From Pseudomonadota bacterium (GTDB lineage Bacteria > Pseudomonadota > Gammaproteobacteria > Steroidobacterales > Steroidobacteraceae), in the NCBI GenBank assembly GCA_021787615.1, contig JAJYLP010000031.1, positions 1-35,481 of the forward strand: 35,481 bases of DNA. The letters are read 5' to 3'. Shown piece by piece: positions 18,488 to 26,405 of this stretch; position 1 is the first letter of the stretch, and the number at the start of each line of letters is the position of its first letter. The notes under the pieces were generated by a model, which was given only the letters and a program-made list of their open reading frames with translations, was not told the origin of the DNA and made no database searches. A program made the translations under genes and the position numbers.

Positions 18488-18700
18488 TCAGAACGCGGCG
18501 TCGCTCGTGCTCGACGGAGCCGAGCGTAGACCGTAAGCGTACCAGCGCCTACAGGCTGGCGGCGTAGCGTGGCGATCGGGTTGACCCGGCCAATACACCG
18601 CCGTGTCTGATGAGTGTCTCTGCCTGGACACTTCCCGGTCCTGCGCGTTCCAGGCGTCCTCAAGTGTCTGCATCAGTTCGAGATGACTGACGGTGGTCAC
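18488..18700 (-). pseudogene. Truncated SnoaL-like ester cyclase gene
   Basis: A GTG at 18700 has a near-ideal start region: GGAGG and 6 bp. The first 41 codons read like the N-terminus of a SnoaL-like (NTF2-fold) polyketide/ester cyclase: MTTVSHLELMQTLEDAWN, then DTAVYWPGQPD, the last being a characteristic family block. After about position 18577 the frame turns to Arg/Ala/Ser-rich text (ATPPACRRWYAYGLRS) and ends at 18488, at about half the usual length of 130-150 residues. The intact start but lost remainder shows a 3' truncation, by deletion, frameshift or insertion. The nearby AT-rich stretch hints at a mobile-element boundary, but no element end could be placed at the break. Recognition of the family is by pattern only. 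Confidence 0.55.
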
Positions 18701-18862
18701 GTTACACCTCCAAACAGCCGATGGGTGCGAGAGGATAATCCAGCTCTTGACTACAGCAACTCCTCCATTGAGACGAGCATACGCGGCGGCCGTGTAGCGA
18801 GCACAATGGTGCCACGAGTTTTGCGGCCCGGGAGCCCCCGAAGCTCCCCGTCGGGCGCCTCA

Positions 18863-19483
18863 TCATGAGTGCCTTTTGGGCTTTGCCGCCGGCAGATGCC
18901 AGCCGTAGCGAATAGCCATGAAGCGCAGCGCGAAGCACAGTAGACCTCCCGCAATCGCCATCGGCACCGGCTGCATGTGCAGCACATGGCCTATCACCAC
19001 CACCCCCGCCCCAGCGAGCGCCGCCAGTGCGTACAAGTCAGCTCGCAGCACGGTTGGGATCTCGTTGGCCAGAACATCCCGCAACATGCCGCCACCGATT
19101 CCGGTCAGCATACCGAGCAGCGCTGCCATCCCCGGATTGAGTCCGTACACCAACGCCTTCTGGGCGCCCGCCACGGCGAAGAATGCCAGGCCCACCGCGT
19201 CGAACCACAATACCGGGTTGCTCAGCCGCTCGATGACGGGATACCAGTAGAAGACCAGCAGGCCCGCGAAAATGGAGACGCCGAGATACTTCCAATCTGC
19301 GATGGCCGCGGGCGGCACGGCGCCTATCAGAAGGTCGCGTGTCATCCCGCCGGCATTGCCCGCCGCGAACGCCAGCACGAGCACCCCGAAGATATCCATT
19401 CTGTGCCTGACCGCGACCACGGCGCCGCTGATGGCGAAGACGAAAGTACCCCCTAGATCGAGCACCAGCAGTAACAGCCGCAT
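18863..19483 (-). CDS. TRIC/UPF0126-family membrane channel protein (YicG/YadS-like)
   Basis: A 206-residue protein with seven hydrophobic helices arranged as two UPF0126 repeats. Repeat one has DLGGTFVFAISGAVVAVRH, DIFGVLVLAFAAGNAGGMTRDLLIG; repeat two has DAVGLAFFAVAGAQKALVYG and LGMLTGIGGGMLRDVLANEIP. The GG-MxRDxL loops are the family mark. Prokaryotic TRIC channels form trimeric, cation-conducting inner-membrane pores with a bent helix at the glycine motifs; in bacteria a physiological role is unsettled. The ATG at 19483 has GGGAG about 9 bp upstream. The gene follows the M20 amidohydrolase on the same strand with a 78-bp gap, so joint transcription is possible. Confidence 0.92.
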   Translation of the reverse strand: MRLLLLVLDLGGTFVFAISGAVVAVRHRMDIFGVLVLAFAAGNAGGMTRDLLIGAVPPAAIADWKYLGVSIFAGLLVFYWYPVIERLSNPVLWFDAVGLAFFAVAGAQKALVYGLNPGMAALLGMLTGIGGGMLRDVLANEIPTVLRADLYALAALAGAGVVVIGHVLHMQPVPMAIAGGLLCFALRFMAIRYGWHLPAAKPKRHS

Positions 19484-19561
19484 GATTAAGTTCTCCCGCG
19501 CGAGCCCGCAGGCTTCGCATTTTTTCGGCGATGCGTCGAATTGGCGCTTGGACGCGCTGCC

Positions 19562-20830
19562 CTAAGCCGAGAACCAAGCCTGCGAGGCGACGACCAACGC
19601 CTCAACGCCGCTCTCGAGCGTCGGGTGCATCACAGGTAGAAACCTCGGGTTGTGGTTGGTCGGAATCTCGTTGAGACGATTGGCCGCCTTGGCTTTAGAG
19701 TAATCGTCGGCATCGGTGCCGCCGACGAACCAGAATACCGAAGGCGCGTGCCACCCCGCTCCGAACGACCCGAAGTCCTCGCTGGCGGCAGCGGGCCCCG
19801 TCTCCCGCACGCGCTCCTCGCCGAAATGCCCGCGGAAGGCCGCCACCACTCGCCGGGTCGCCTCCAGATCGTTGGCAACCAGCGGGTAACGATCGAGAGG
19901 GGTGATTTCCGGCGCCCGGGGCGCTCCAGAAGCCGCCGCTTCGGCCTTGACGATGCGCTCGATCGCGGCGAGCACCCGTGCACGCACACCTGGGTCGAAG
20001 GTGCGCACATTGAGCTTGATGAGCGCCTCATCCGGGATGACGTTCTCCTTCGTGCCCGCTTGCAGCGCGCCCACGGTGACCACGGCAGCCTCGGCGGGAG
20101 AGATCTCGCGCGAGACGATGGTCTGAAGCCTGAGCACCAGCGCCGCGGCCATTACCACCGGGTCGATGCTCGCCTGCGGCATGGAGCCGTGGGCGCCGCG
20201 CCCGAACAAGCGGATCTGCAGACTGTCGGCCGCCGAAGTAATGGCCCCCGTGCGCCCGCCAACCGTACCGGCCGGTCCGACCATCACGTGCTGACCGAGG
20301 ACCACGTCCGGCTTGGGGAAGCGCTGGAACAGCCCATCGTCGATCATGGCCTGAGCGCCTTGCGCCGTCTCCTCCGCCGGCTGAAACACCGCCATCAGCG
20401 TACCCTGCCATGCGGTGCGCGCCTTGGCCAGCAATGTAGTGGCCCCGATGAGCCAGGTGACGTGCATGTCGTGGCCACAAGCATGCATCACCGGCACCGA
20501 CTTGCCTTCGTCATCCGTGGCCTTGACCTTGCTTGCGTAAGGCGCGCCGGTGGCTTCTTCGACCGGCAGTGCATCCATGTCCGCACGCAACATGACCGTC
20601 GGACCGTCACCGTTGCGCATCAGCCCGACGACACCGGTCTTGCCGATTCCGGTGGTCACCTCATACCCCGCGGTGCGCAGCCGCTCCGCGGCAAGAGCTG
20701 CAGTCCGTGTCTCCTGCATGGAGAGCTCCGGGTGCGCGTGGATGTCCTTGTAGAGCGACTCCAGCTCAGGGAGCAGCCCATCGAGGTTCGCGAGAACGGG
20801 TTGAACGGCAGTCGGCCGCGCGATGTTCAT
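19562..20830 (-). CDS. M20D-family amidohydrolase (hippurate hydrolase/N-acyl amino acid amidohydrolase-like)
   Basis: A 422-residue metal-dependent amidohydrolase. Metal and catalytic motifs are complete: LRADMDALPV (Asp84), MHACGHDMH with Cys118, His120 and His123, and FQPAEETAQGA with the Glu153/Glu154 pair. A later ASEDFGSF and the final HNPRFLP also match the M20D group, which hydrolyses N-acyl amino acids, hippurate or indole-acetyl conjugates. The dimerisation domain lies at about residues 200-310 (GRGAHGSMPQASIDPV). The chosen ATG at 20830 has GGGGAG 9 bp upstream. No clear signal peptide is seen, although some relatives are exported. It precedes the TRIC gene in the same direction; no shared function is evident. 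Confidence 0.93.
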   Translation of the reverse strand: MNIARPTAVQPVLANLDGLLPELESLYKDIHAHPELSMQETRTAALAAERLRTAGYEVTTGIGKTGVVGLMRNGDGPTVMLRADMDALPVEEATGAPYASKVKATDDEGKSVPVMHACGHDMHVTWLIGATTLLAKARTAWQGTLMAVFQPAEETAQGAQAMIDDGLFQRFPKPDVVLGQHVMVGPAGTVGGRTGAITSAADSLQIRLFGRGAHGSMPQASIDPVVMAAALVLRLQTIVSREISPAEAAVVTVGALQAGTKENVIPDEALIKLNVRTFDPGVRARVLAAIERIVKAEAAASGAPRAPEITPLDRYPLVANDLEATRRVVAAFRGHFGEERVRETGPAAASEDFGSFGAGWHAPSVFWFVGGTDADDYSKAKAANRLNEIPTNHNPRFLPVMHPTLESGVEALVVASQAWFSA

Positions 20831-21294
20831 TGCTTCGATCTCCCCGACGGCGAGCCATCTTGGCTTCAGGCATCAGTTCATTACGACGACAGTGGACGGC
20901 CTCAGTCTCCGGTCGCGGTTCGGCAACCCAGCGGAAACTCGACATTGCCCGCTCGGGAATCTCACCATGGATCCTGATCTCGAGCCGAGAGGCGCGAGCC
21001 CGCGTGCCGCCGATGATATGCCTGTTCGAGATTCGGCGGCAGATTGCATCATGGATGCGACGACCGGCGAAAGAGGCGAACCCGTGTTGCCAAAGGCCAC
21101 GAACGAGCGACAATGTCCCGATTCAGCCCCAAGTTGCGGCAGGACCGCCATCGAGTATTCCACCAATGGCCAAATCCCGTGGATTCCCGCGCTCAATGCC
21201 GCAAGTTCATGCTTGATCCAGGGTTCCGTGTTCCTACGAACGCCACTGCAGCGAGGCACCCATGTCAACTTCGGAATCGAGGAATGTTCAAAAT
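20831..21294. other. 464-bp stretch without recognised gene
   Basis: Lies between the M20 start and the IS630 fragment. Frames run through it on both strands but have no family signature. The lost 5' part of the IS630 transposase is not recognisable here, so the fragment boundary near 21292 looks like a deletion or recombination point. Confidence 0.4.
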
Positions 21295-21669
21295 CGGCGA
21301 TTTTACTTTCGCCTGTTCAACGGCTCGATCAAGAGCCCCCAGATCCTCGAATTCCTCAAAGCCCTGCAGCCGACGATCGCCAAGAAGCTGCTGATCATCT
21401 GGGACGGTCTGCCGGCCCACCGCTCGAAGCTCGTGCGTGCCCATGTGGAGGCCCAGCGTGGCCGCATCGTGCTCGAGCGTCTGCTGGCCTACGTCCCGGA
21501 GATGAACCCCGTCGAATGCACCTGGGGTTACCTCAAGCACCATGCCATGCCCAACGACTGCGCCACGAACTTCACCGACCTGGCGCAGCGCGCTTGGAGG
21601 AACCTGCGCTCGATGCAGCGACGCGTCACACTCGTGACCGCATTCTGGAAGCACGCGGAGCTGTCTTGA
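21295..21669 (+). pseudogene. IS630-family transposase, C-terminal fragment
   Basis: About 125 codons of family sequence begin at RRFYFRLFNGSIKSP and run to the normal end. The second catalytic Asp is present (LIIWDGLPAHRS), and so is the Glu (YVPEMNPVECTWGYLK), but the N-terminal helix-turn-helix and the first Asp are missing. Full IS630 transposases are about 330-350 residues, so nearly two thirds is lost. The frame is open upstream to an ATG at 21262, but those residues are unrelated. The fragment is inactive. Sequence after the stop (about 21670-21705) may contain the right inverted repeat, but the left one was not found to confirm it. Confidence 0.8.
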
Positions 21670-21734
21670 TGTCGTCACGTACTTACGCAAGACTCAATAG
21701 TAAGAGCGCGGTGTCACGCGCGGGGGAGCATGCG

Positions 21735-23003
21735 ATGAACGCGGGATTGCGCCGCTCGGCACTCATTGTAATTGTGGGGCTGTTCTCCGGGTGCGCCAGT
21801 ACGAATGGTGCGCCGCACGTTGAGTCGGGATCCCGATGGACTCCCGCGCCTCGCGTGATCTTACCCACCACTGCTCAGGAGCACGCAAAATTTGTCACGG
21901 TGCACGCCGCCGCCGTTCACGGGGATGCCGCGGCCGAATTCACCGTGGGGTCGGACTACCTGCGCGGCGTGAATGTCACGCAAGACGACAAGAAGGCGGC
22001 GGTCTGGTTTCGCAAGGCGGCCGTGCAGGGAGTGGGACCGGCGCAGTGTGATCTCGGCTATCTGTACGAGCACGGACGAGGGGTTGCACGGGATTACCGC
22101 AAAGCCGTGAAGTGGTATGGCAAGGCGGCGGCGCAGGGACTTGCTAATTCACAATACAACCTCGGCCTGATCTACGCGCATGGCTATGGGGTGCCGCGGA
22201 ACTACCGCGTGGCATTGAAGTGGTTTCGTGCCTCGGCGGCGCAGGACGATGCGGACGCGCAGGCGCTGATCGGCTTCTTTTACCGCAAGGGCTTGGGCGT
22301 GCCGCGCGATTATCACAAAGCGCTGCTATGGTTTCACAAGGCGGCCGCTCAGGGCGATGCGTACGCGGAGCAGAACATCGGTGCGCTCTACGATGCCGGC
22401 GAGGGCGTTGCACAGAACACCTCCGAAGCGGATCGGTGGTTTCGACGCGCGGCGCGCGGAGGCGATGCGCTGTCGCAGGCCATGCTCGGCCTGGCATACC
22501 TGCAGGGGCAGGGCGTTCCACAGGATCCTGCGCGCGGCGTTTTCTGGATGCGGCAGGCCGCGCTGCGCGGATATTCCACCGCCGAGGACATGTTGGGAGA
22601 CATCTACCGGCGGGAGGGTAACGATGCGCGCGCGGTCAAGTGGTACCGGCGGGCGGCAGCCGCAGGAAACCCACGTGGTGAGTACTATCTGGCCGATGCG
22701 TATCAGACCGGCAAGGGTGCGCCGCAGAATCAGCGTGCGGCGGTGGCATGGCTTCACAAAGCGGCGATTGCCGGTGAGCCTCAGGCTGAACTCCTGCTGG
22801 GAGTGCAATACATGGCCGGACGTGTGGTTGAAAAGAATATCGAGCTGGGATACGCCTGGGTAGCCGTGTCGGCGGAATCCGCACAGCCGCCCGCATACGC
22901 GCCGCTGGTCCGAGACGCGATCGCCAAGCATATGAGCCCAGCTCAGCTGGCGCAGGCCAACAAGTGGGTGCGAGCCTGGAAGGTGGGGCGCGATATCAAC
23001 TGA
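21735..23003 (+). CDS. Sel1-like repeat (SLR) lipoprotein
   Basis: A 422-residue protein. The ATG at 21735 has GGGGGAG 6 bp upstream and starts a lipoprotein signal (LRRSALIVIVGLFSGC, lipobox FSGC). About nine Sel1-like repeats of 36 residues follow, each with the pattern A..LG..Y..G.GV..D..KA..W..KAA..G (for example AQCDLGYLYEHGRGVARD). SLR proteins form alpha-alpha solenoids that bind other proteins; many are involved in envelope signalling or host contact. Its partner is unknown. It lies between an IS630 fragment and a truncated IS1634 transposase whose frame overlaps its end, so the locus has been rebuilt by mobile elements, although the gene itself looks intact. Confidence 0.9.
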   Translation: MNAGLRRSALIVIVGLFSGCASTNGAPHVESGSRWTPAPRVILPTTAQEHAKFVTVHAAAVHGDAAAEFTVGSDYLRGVNVTQDDKKAAVWFRKAAVQGVGPAQCDLGYLYEHGRGVARDYRKAVKWYGKAAAQGLANSQYNLGLIYAHGYGVPRNYRVALKWFRASAAQDDADAQALIGFFYRKGLGVPRDYHKALLWFHKAAAQGDAYAEQNIGALYDAGEGVAQNTSEADRWFRRAARGGDALSQAMLGLAYLQGQGVPQDPARGVFWMRQAALRGYSTAEDMLGDIYRREGNDARAVKWYRRAAAAGNPRGEYYLADAYQTGKGAPQNQRAAVAWLHKAAIAGEPQAELLLGVQYMAGRVVEKNIELGYAWVAVSAESAQPPAYAPLVRDAIAKHMSPAQLAQANKWVRAWKVGRDIN

Positions 23004-23128
23004 AGTCGGCGAGTTTGCCGCGCATTCAGGAGATCTGTCGCGGACTCAATCACTGTCGGCGCAGGAGTTCCACTCTCTTTATAGACCGCCGGAAAGTGCT
23101 GTCACCGCTCACGCGCCGTTCAGCGATC

Positions 23129-24412
23129 GAGGGGACGCAGGCTCTGAAGCTGCAGCACCCATACCGAGGGATGGATTTTCTCGAGGCCAACAAGGAGAGG
23201 ATCGAGAAGGCGATCTACTTCCGCATGGCGGATCTTTTGAACTTGGACGTGGAGATCGTCTTCTACGACACCACCTCGCTGCACTTCGAGATCGATGAGC
23301 CCGATCGCGGCGTCGGTGAGCACGATGAGGTGCGCGGCAGTCAGCTTGCCGGTGCCAAGACCTATCAAGCCCTGAGGAAGCGCGGGCACTCCAAGAACGG
23401 CCGCATCGACGCCCCGCAGATCGTCATTGGACTTGCGGTCACGCGCGATGGCTTTCTGGTGCGGCACTGGATCTTCCCGGGCAACACGGTCGATGTGACC
23501 ACGGTGGCGAAGGTCACGGAAGACTTGAAGGGCTGGCAGCTCAGCCGCTGCGTGTTCGTCGGGGATGCCGGCATGGTCAGCGCCGAGAATCTGAGCACCC
23601 TCGCGCGCGCTGGCGGCAAGTACATCGTGTGCATGCCGATCCATCGCGGCAGCGAGGTGGCCAACGAGGTGATCACGCGCCCCGGTCGCTATCAGGCCGT
23701 GGCCGAGAACCTGCAGGTCAAAGAGGTCATGGTCGGAGACGGCGAGCGTCGGCGTCGTTACCTCGTGTGCTACAACCCGCAGGAAGCCGAGCGTCAAACC
23801 CGGCACCGCAAGGATGTCCTCGAAGAGCTCGCCGCCGAACTCGAGACGCTGCGCGAACCGAAAGGCTCCTCACATGCCAAGCGGGTGTGCGAGCTACGCG
23901 CCTCGGGTCGCTACGGCCGCTACGTGCGCCTCACGAAGAACGGCCACCCGCGCATCGATCAGGCCAACGTCGATGCGCTCGCGAAGCGGGATGGCAAGTT
24001 CGTCGTCCACAGCAACGACGACACGTTGAGCGTGGCGGACCTGGCGCTCGGCTACAAACAACTGCAGCGCGTGGAGGTGGCTTGGCGGCAGCTCAAGAGC
24101 GGCTTGAAGTTGCATCCGGTCTATCACTGGGCCCCGCATCGCATCCACGCGCATGTCGCCCTCACCGTGCTCTCGCTGCTTCTCGAGCGCATCGCCGAGC
24201 AAGCCGGCGCCGAGTCCTGGCGCAACATCCGCGACGACTTGAAGCAGATCAAGCTTGCCCAATTGTCCAGCCCCAACGGGACCGTCTGGCAGGTCACCGA
24301 GCCCTCCACGGAAGCACTTAAACGCTTGAAAGCCTTGAAAATCCCCATGTTGGCGGGGATGAGGAACCGCGTGATTCTGGGGGTGAGAGGCGAGTTCCTG
24401 AAGCACCGGTAG
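23129..24412 (+). pseudogene. IS1634-family transposase lacking its N-terminus
   Basis: About 427 codons of IS1634-type DDE transposase. First Asp in VFYDTTSLHFE (codon at 23267), second Asp in CVFVGDAGMVS (23564), Glu in RVEVAWRQLKSG (24074), followed by PVYHWAPHRIHAHV, the usual C-terminal helix. The catalytic set is present, but roughly 110-130 N-terminal residues expected in the family (about 550 aa in full) are missing. The open frame continues upstream into the end of the Sel1 gene at 22964, where the sequence no longer resembles a transposase. The 5' break is near 23130. It is likely inactive for lack of the DNA-binding part. It is a different subgroup from the copy at 34224-35303. Confidence 0.8.
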
Positions 24413-24429
24413 GAGCCGGCCGTGACCTC

Positions 24430-24443
24430 GGCCCCTATGGGCC
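24430..24443. other. Short hairpin after IS1634 fragment
   Basis: GGCCC (24430-24434) pairs with GGGCC (24439-24443) around a CTAT loop, 18 bp after the transposase stop. It may belong to the right end of the IS or act as a weak terminator; no T-run follows. Confidence 0.3.
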
Positions 24444-24559
24444 CACGACCGCAGTCAGACCCAGCGGCAGTGGAATCAAGAAGTTGTTTGGCGAGGAAAG
24501 AGACAGATCCGCGGAACAAGCAAGCGCCATGCCAGAAGATCGCGAAAACGCGTCGATCA

Positions 24560-24661
24560 CCAGAATGCGGCGGATTTCAGTCCCCGTCAACAATGCGATG
24601 CCGCTCGTGCCCAATCCGCGTCTCGTCCCCAAAATTACGCGGATTTACGTCCCCGCCAACA
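24560..24661. repeat. Two 33-bp direct repeats ending in ACA, IS21-like right end remnant
   Basis: Copy A (24560-24592) and copy B (24629-24661) share the core GCGGATTT..GTCCCCG.CAACA and lie 69 bp apart in the same direction. Each ends in CAACA, so on the other strand each starts TGTTG.CGGGGAC. Repeated internal sites behind a TGT/ACA end are typical of IS21-type elements; copy B would be the terminus and the element would lie to the left. No istA or istB gene is left, only the IS1634 fragment. This assignment is from pattern only. Confidence 0.5.
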
Positions 24662-24776
24662 CCTTGCCCTGATCGATCTCGCATCGCCCAAATAGGCCAC
24701 AAAGTCCGGCGGCCAGGTCGGAAATTACTCGGAAATGCGCTCAGAGATGTGCGGAAAGTAGGGCCAGTAGCTTCCT

Positions 24777-24807
24777 CCGAAGCGGACATCCACGCGGTCC
24801 GCTTCGG
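24777..24807. repeat. 11-bp perfect inverted repeat with 9-nt spacer
   Basis: CCGAAGCGGAC at 24777-24787 is mirrored exactly by GTCCGCTTCGG at 24797-24807. It lies in non-coding DNA between the IS21-like repeats and the Tn7-like sites. It could be a bidirectional terminator stem, an operator or a recombination site. No T-run follows. Confidence 0.55.
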
Positions 24808-25040
24808 GGTCGATACCGGCCGGCCAGTCGCTCACGACGAGGGTTGAGGGCGAGCGCGATCGAGAGAGGTACCGGTGCTGTGATTCCCGTGGAGCCCGAC
24901 GTTTCTGAGAGAGACGCAGGCGACGGGAGGGCCTGCCGAAGGTGCTCTTTACCCGCCGATTGATTTGCCGGAAGCGGTCCCTTGTCACGGATGCCGCTCC
25001 GGAGCACTAATGCCTTTTTGGCTATTTCTGTTGAATTGTC

Positions 25041-25120
25041 GCGTAACGACTTTGTTTCGCGCGTAACAACTTTAATACCGAAGTAAGGACTTTATTATCG
25101 GCGTAACGACTTTAATTCGG
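25041..25120. repeat. Four head-to-tail 20-bp sites, Tn7-like right-end TnsB-type array
   Basis: Units start at exactly 25041, 25061, 25081 and 25101. The best copy is GCGTAACGACTTTAATTCGG (25101-25120); by eye the first and second match it at 17 of 20 positions and the third at 13 of 20. Read on the other strand the core is ATTAAAGTCGTTAC, close to the Tn7 TnsB-site core (AATAAAGTCTTAAAC, recalled, not searched). Four contiguous sites match the layout of the Tn7 right end. The terminus would be ACA at 25125-25127, 8 nt past the last core. Confidence 0.65.
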
Positions 25121-25124
25121 TCGC

Positions 25125-25134
25125 ACATTATTGT
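25125..25134. other. Abutted transposon termini (ACA, 4-bp spacer, TGT)
   Basis: ACA at 25125-25127 and TGT at 25132-25134 are separated by TTAT. Both lie exactly 8 nt from an ATTAAAGTCG core in opposite orientation (cores at 25107-25116 and 25143-25152). The Tn7 terminus has the same TGT plus 8 nt plus AATAAAGTC spacing. The two ends therefore face each other, as in tandem insertions or a circle junction. Confidence 0.55.
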
Positions 25135-25138
25135 AGAC

Positions 25139-25288
25139 GTGGATTAAAGTCGTTTCCTGAACGAACGAGTCGCCCGGTGAATTTCGATTTCAGGTGCGAA
25201 GCGTTCATCTGAAGTCGTTACCTGATCTGCAACGGACCATCCGCTCGCCGGGAAACCTGTGCGACCTGCGGAATTAAAGTCGTTTCCG
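25139..25288. repeat. Three inverted sites on a 65-bp period, Tn7-like left-end TnsB-type array
   Basis: The core AAGTCGTT occurs at 25147, 25212 and 25277, exactly 65 bp apart, in the orientation opposite to the four-site array. Full sites are 25139-25158, 25204-25223 and 25269-25288 (the third reads AATTAAAGTCGTTTCCG). DNA between sites is also weakly alike (GTGCGA in register in both spacers). Three spaced sites over about 150 bp is the Tn7 left-end layout. The terminus is TGT at 25132. Confidence 0.65.
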
Positions 25289-26405
25289 AATTATATAGCG
25301 AAATGCTTGAGCTCTGTCCCGCAGTGCGAGGGCGCAATGGGCTGCCGGCATCATGATATCCTGTTGCCTGCGGGTCGCCTAAGCCCACTGGCAGCGACAT
25401 ACCAGATTTGGTTCACTTTCAGACCAATTTTCTTATTACTGCGACTCCTCGGGCAAGGCAACGACGAGAGAGAGACGCGAAGCTGGATCCGGTCGGATCC
25501 ACAGATACACGGAGGGCGCTATTCCTCTGTAGGTGATCGCTCATGTCCGCCTCCACTGGATTTGCACGGCGGGCAGATTGACGAATCGTTGCTTCGCCCG
25601 GGACAGTCGTCCCCGCCGATTCCCCGGCATGCCCGAGCCCCGGCATCCATCCGCAGCTCTTGTGAGCTTTGGTTCGCTGTATTTCTTATCGGTAGATTTC
25701 ATTCCGGCTTGCGCGCGAAACCGCGCATAGTGCGGCGCGACCGGTTGACGGATTGGAAAACCCGATTTTCCTCTGGTTCCGCTGCCTACAGGATACGGCG
25801 TGCGGCAGGTTCGTTGACCACAGGATGTGGTAGCAGCGACGCATCCGTGGGTCCGTGTGCCACCGAAAGCGGCATGATTTATGACTTGACCAGCTCACTG
25901 CGTGTGGACAACAGGCCACATTGCTCATTGGCGAGCTTTAGGCTCGTATCCAGGCTTTGCCGCCTCACCGCGCCGAGCTCCACGCGGCAGTGCACGAGAG
26001 GCACCCGAACGGTCCGATTGATGGGAATCGTGTTCCTGCCGCTATTCCGTGCGTCATCTGGTGCGGCTGGTATTTCTGCACGCTGCCTCTAGCGTTTGCG
26101 GCATCCGCCCTCCCCAGACTCGGCATTCCATAGAAGTCAATGGGAATGCAACGAACACTTTACCCGCGTCCGGTGCACGGATTTCTGCCCATCGGAGGTG
26201 AATTCTTGGTCCGAGCCCTGCGTCAAGCGGACCGCCGAAGGGGGCCGACCCCTCCCGGCCTCAGCGAAACTGCGATGCATAGAAATCCAGGCCAGCTGTG
26301 GGTGGGTAGCACTCGGAGCACGGACGGGGTGGCAGTCTGCGGCAACCCGGGCAGACTCCGCGTACCGCCCGCATCCGTCCCAAACGCCTGTTGCGACAGC
26401 TATAA
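25289..26405. other. 1.1-kb stretch without recognised gene, inside the right-hand Tn7-like end
   Basis: A 277-codon plus-strand frame (25259-26092) starts inside the third site and has no family signal; I treat it as spurious. On the minus strand a 41-codon frame (25544-25419) has GGAGG 5 bp before its ATG and overlaps by ATGA the stop of a 29-codon frame starting at 25630. No product is recognised. No matching right end with a CGACTTTAAT core was found between here and the window end. Confidence 0.4.

Noticed and set aside
18465-18536. 23-codon frame starting MNITISIDQNAAS
   Set aside because: It is too short, has no clear ribosome-binding site and no recognised family.
24725-24988. Minus-strand 87-codon frame next to the four-site array, tested as tnsA
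   Set aside because: It lacks the TnsA endonuclease motifs and is strongly Arg/Ser-rich in its first half; it also contains the 11-bp inverted repeat, so it is more likely non-coding.
25041-25120. CRISPR array
   Set aside because: Units are contiguous 20-mers without spacers, and inverted copies follow; no cas genes are present.
25259-26092. 277-codon plus-strand frame
   Set aside because: It starts inside a transposon-end repeat, lacks a ribosome-binding site and has no protein-like motifs.
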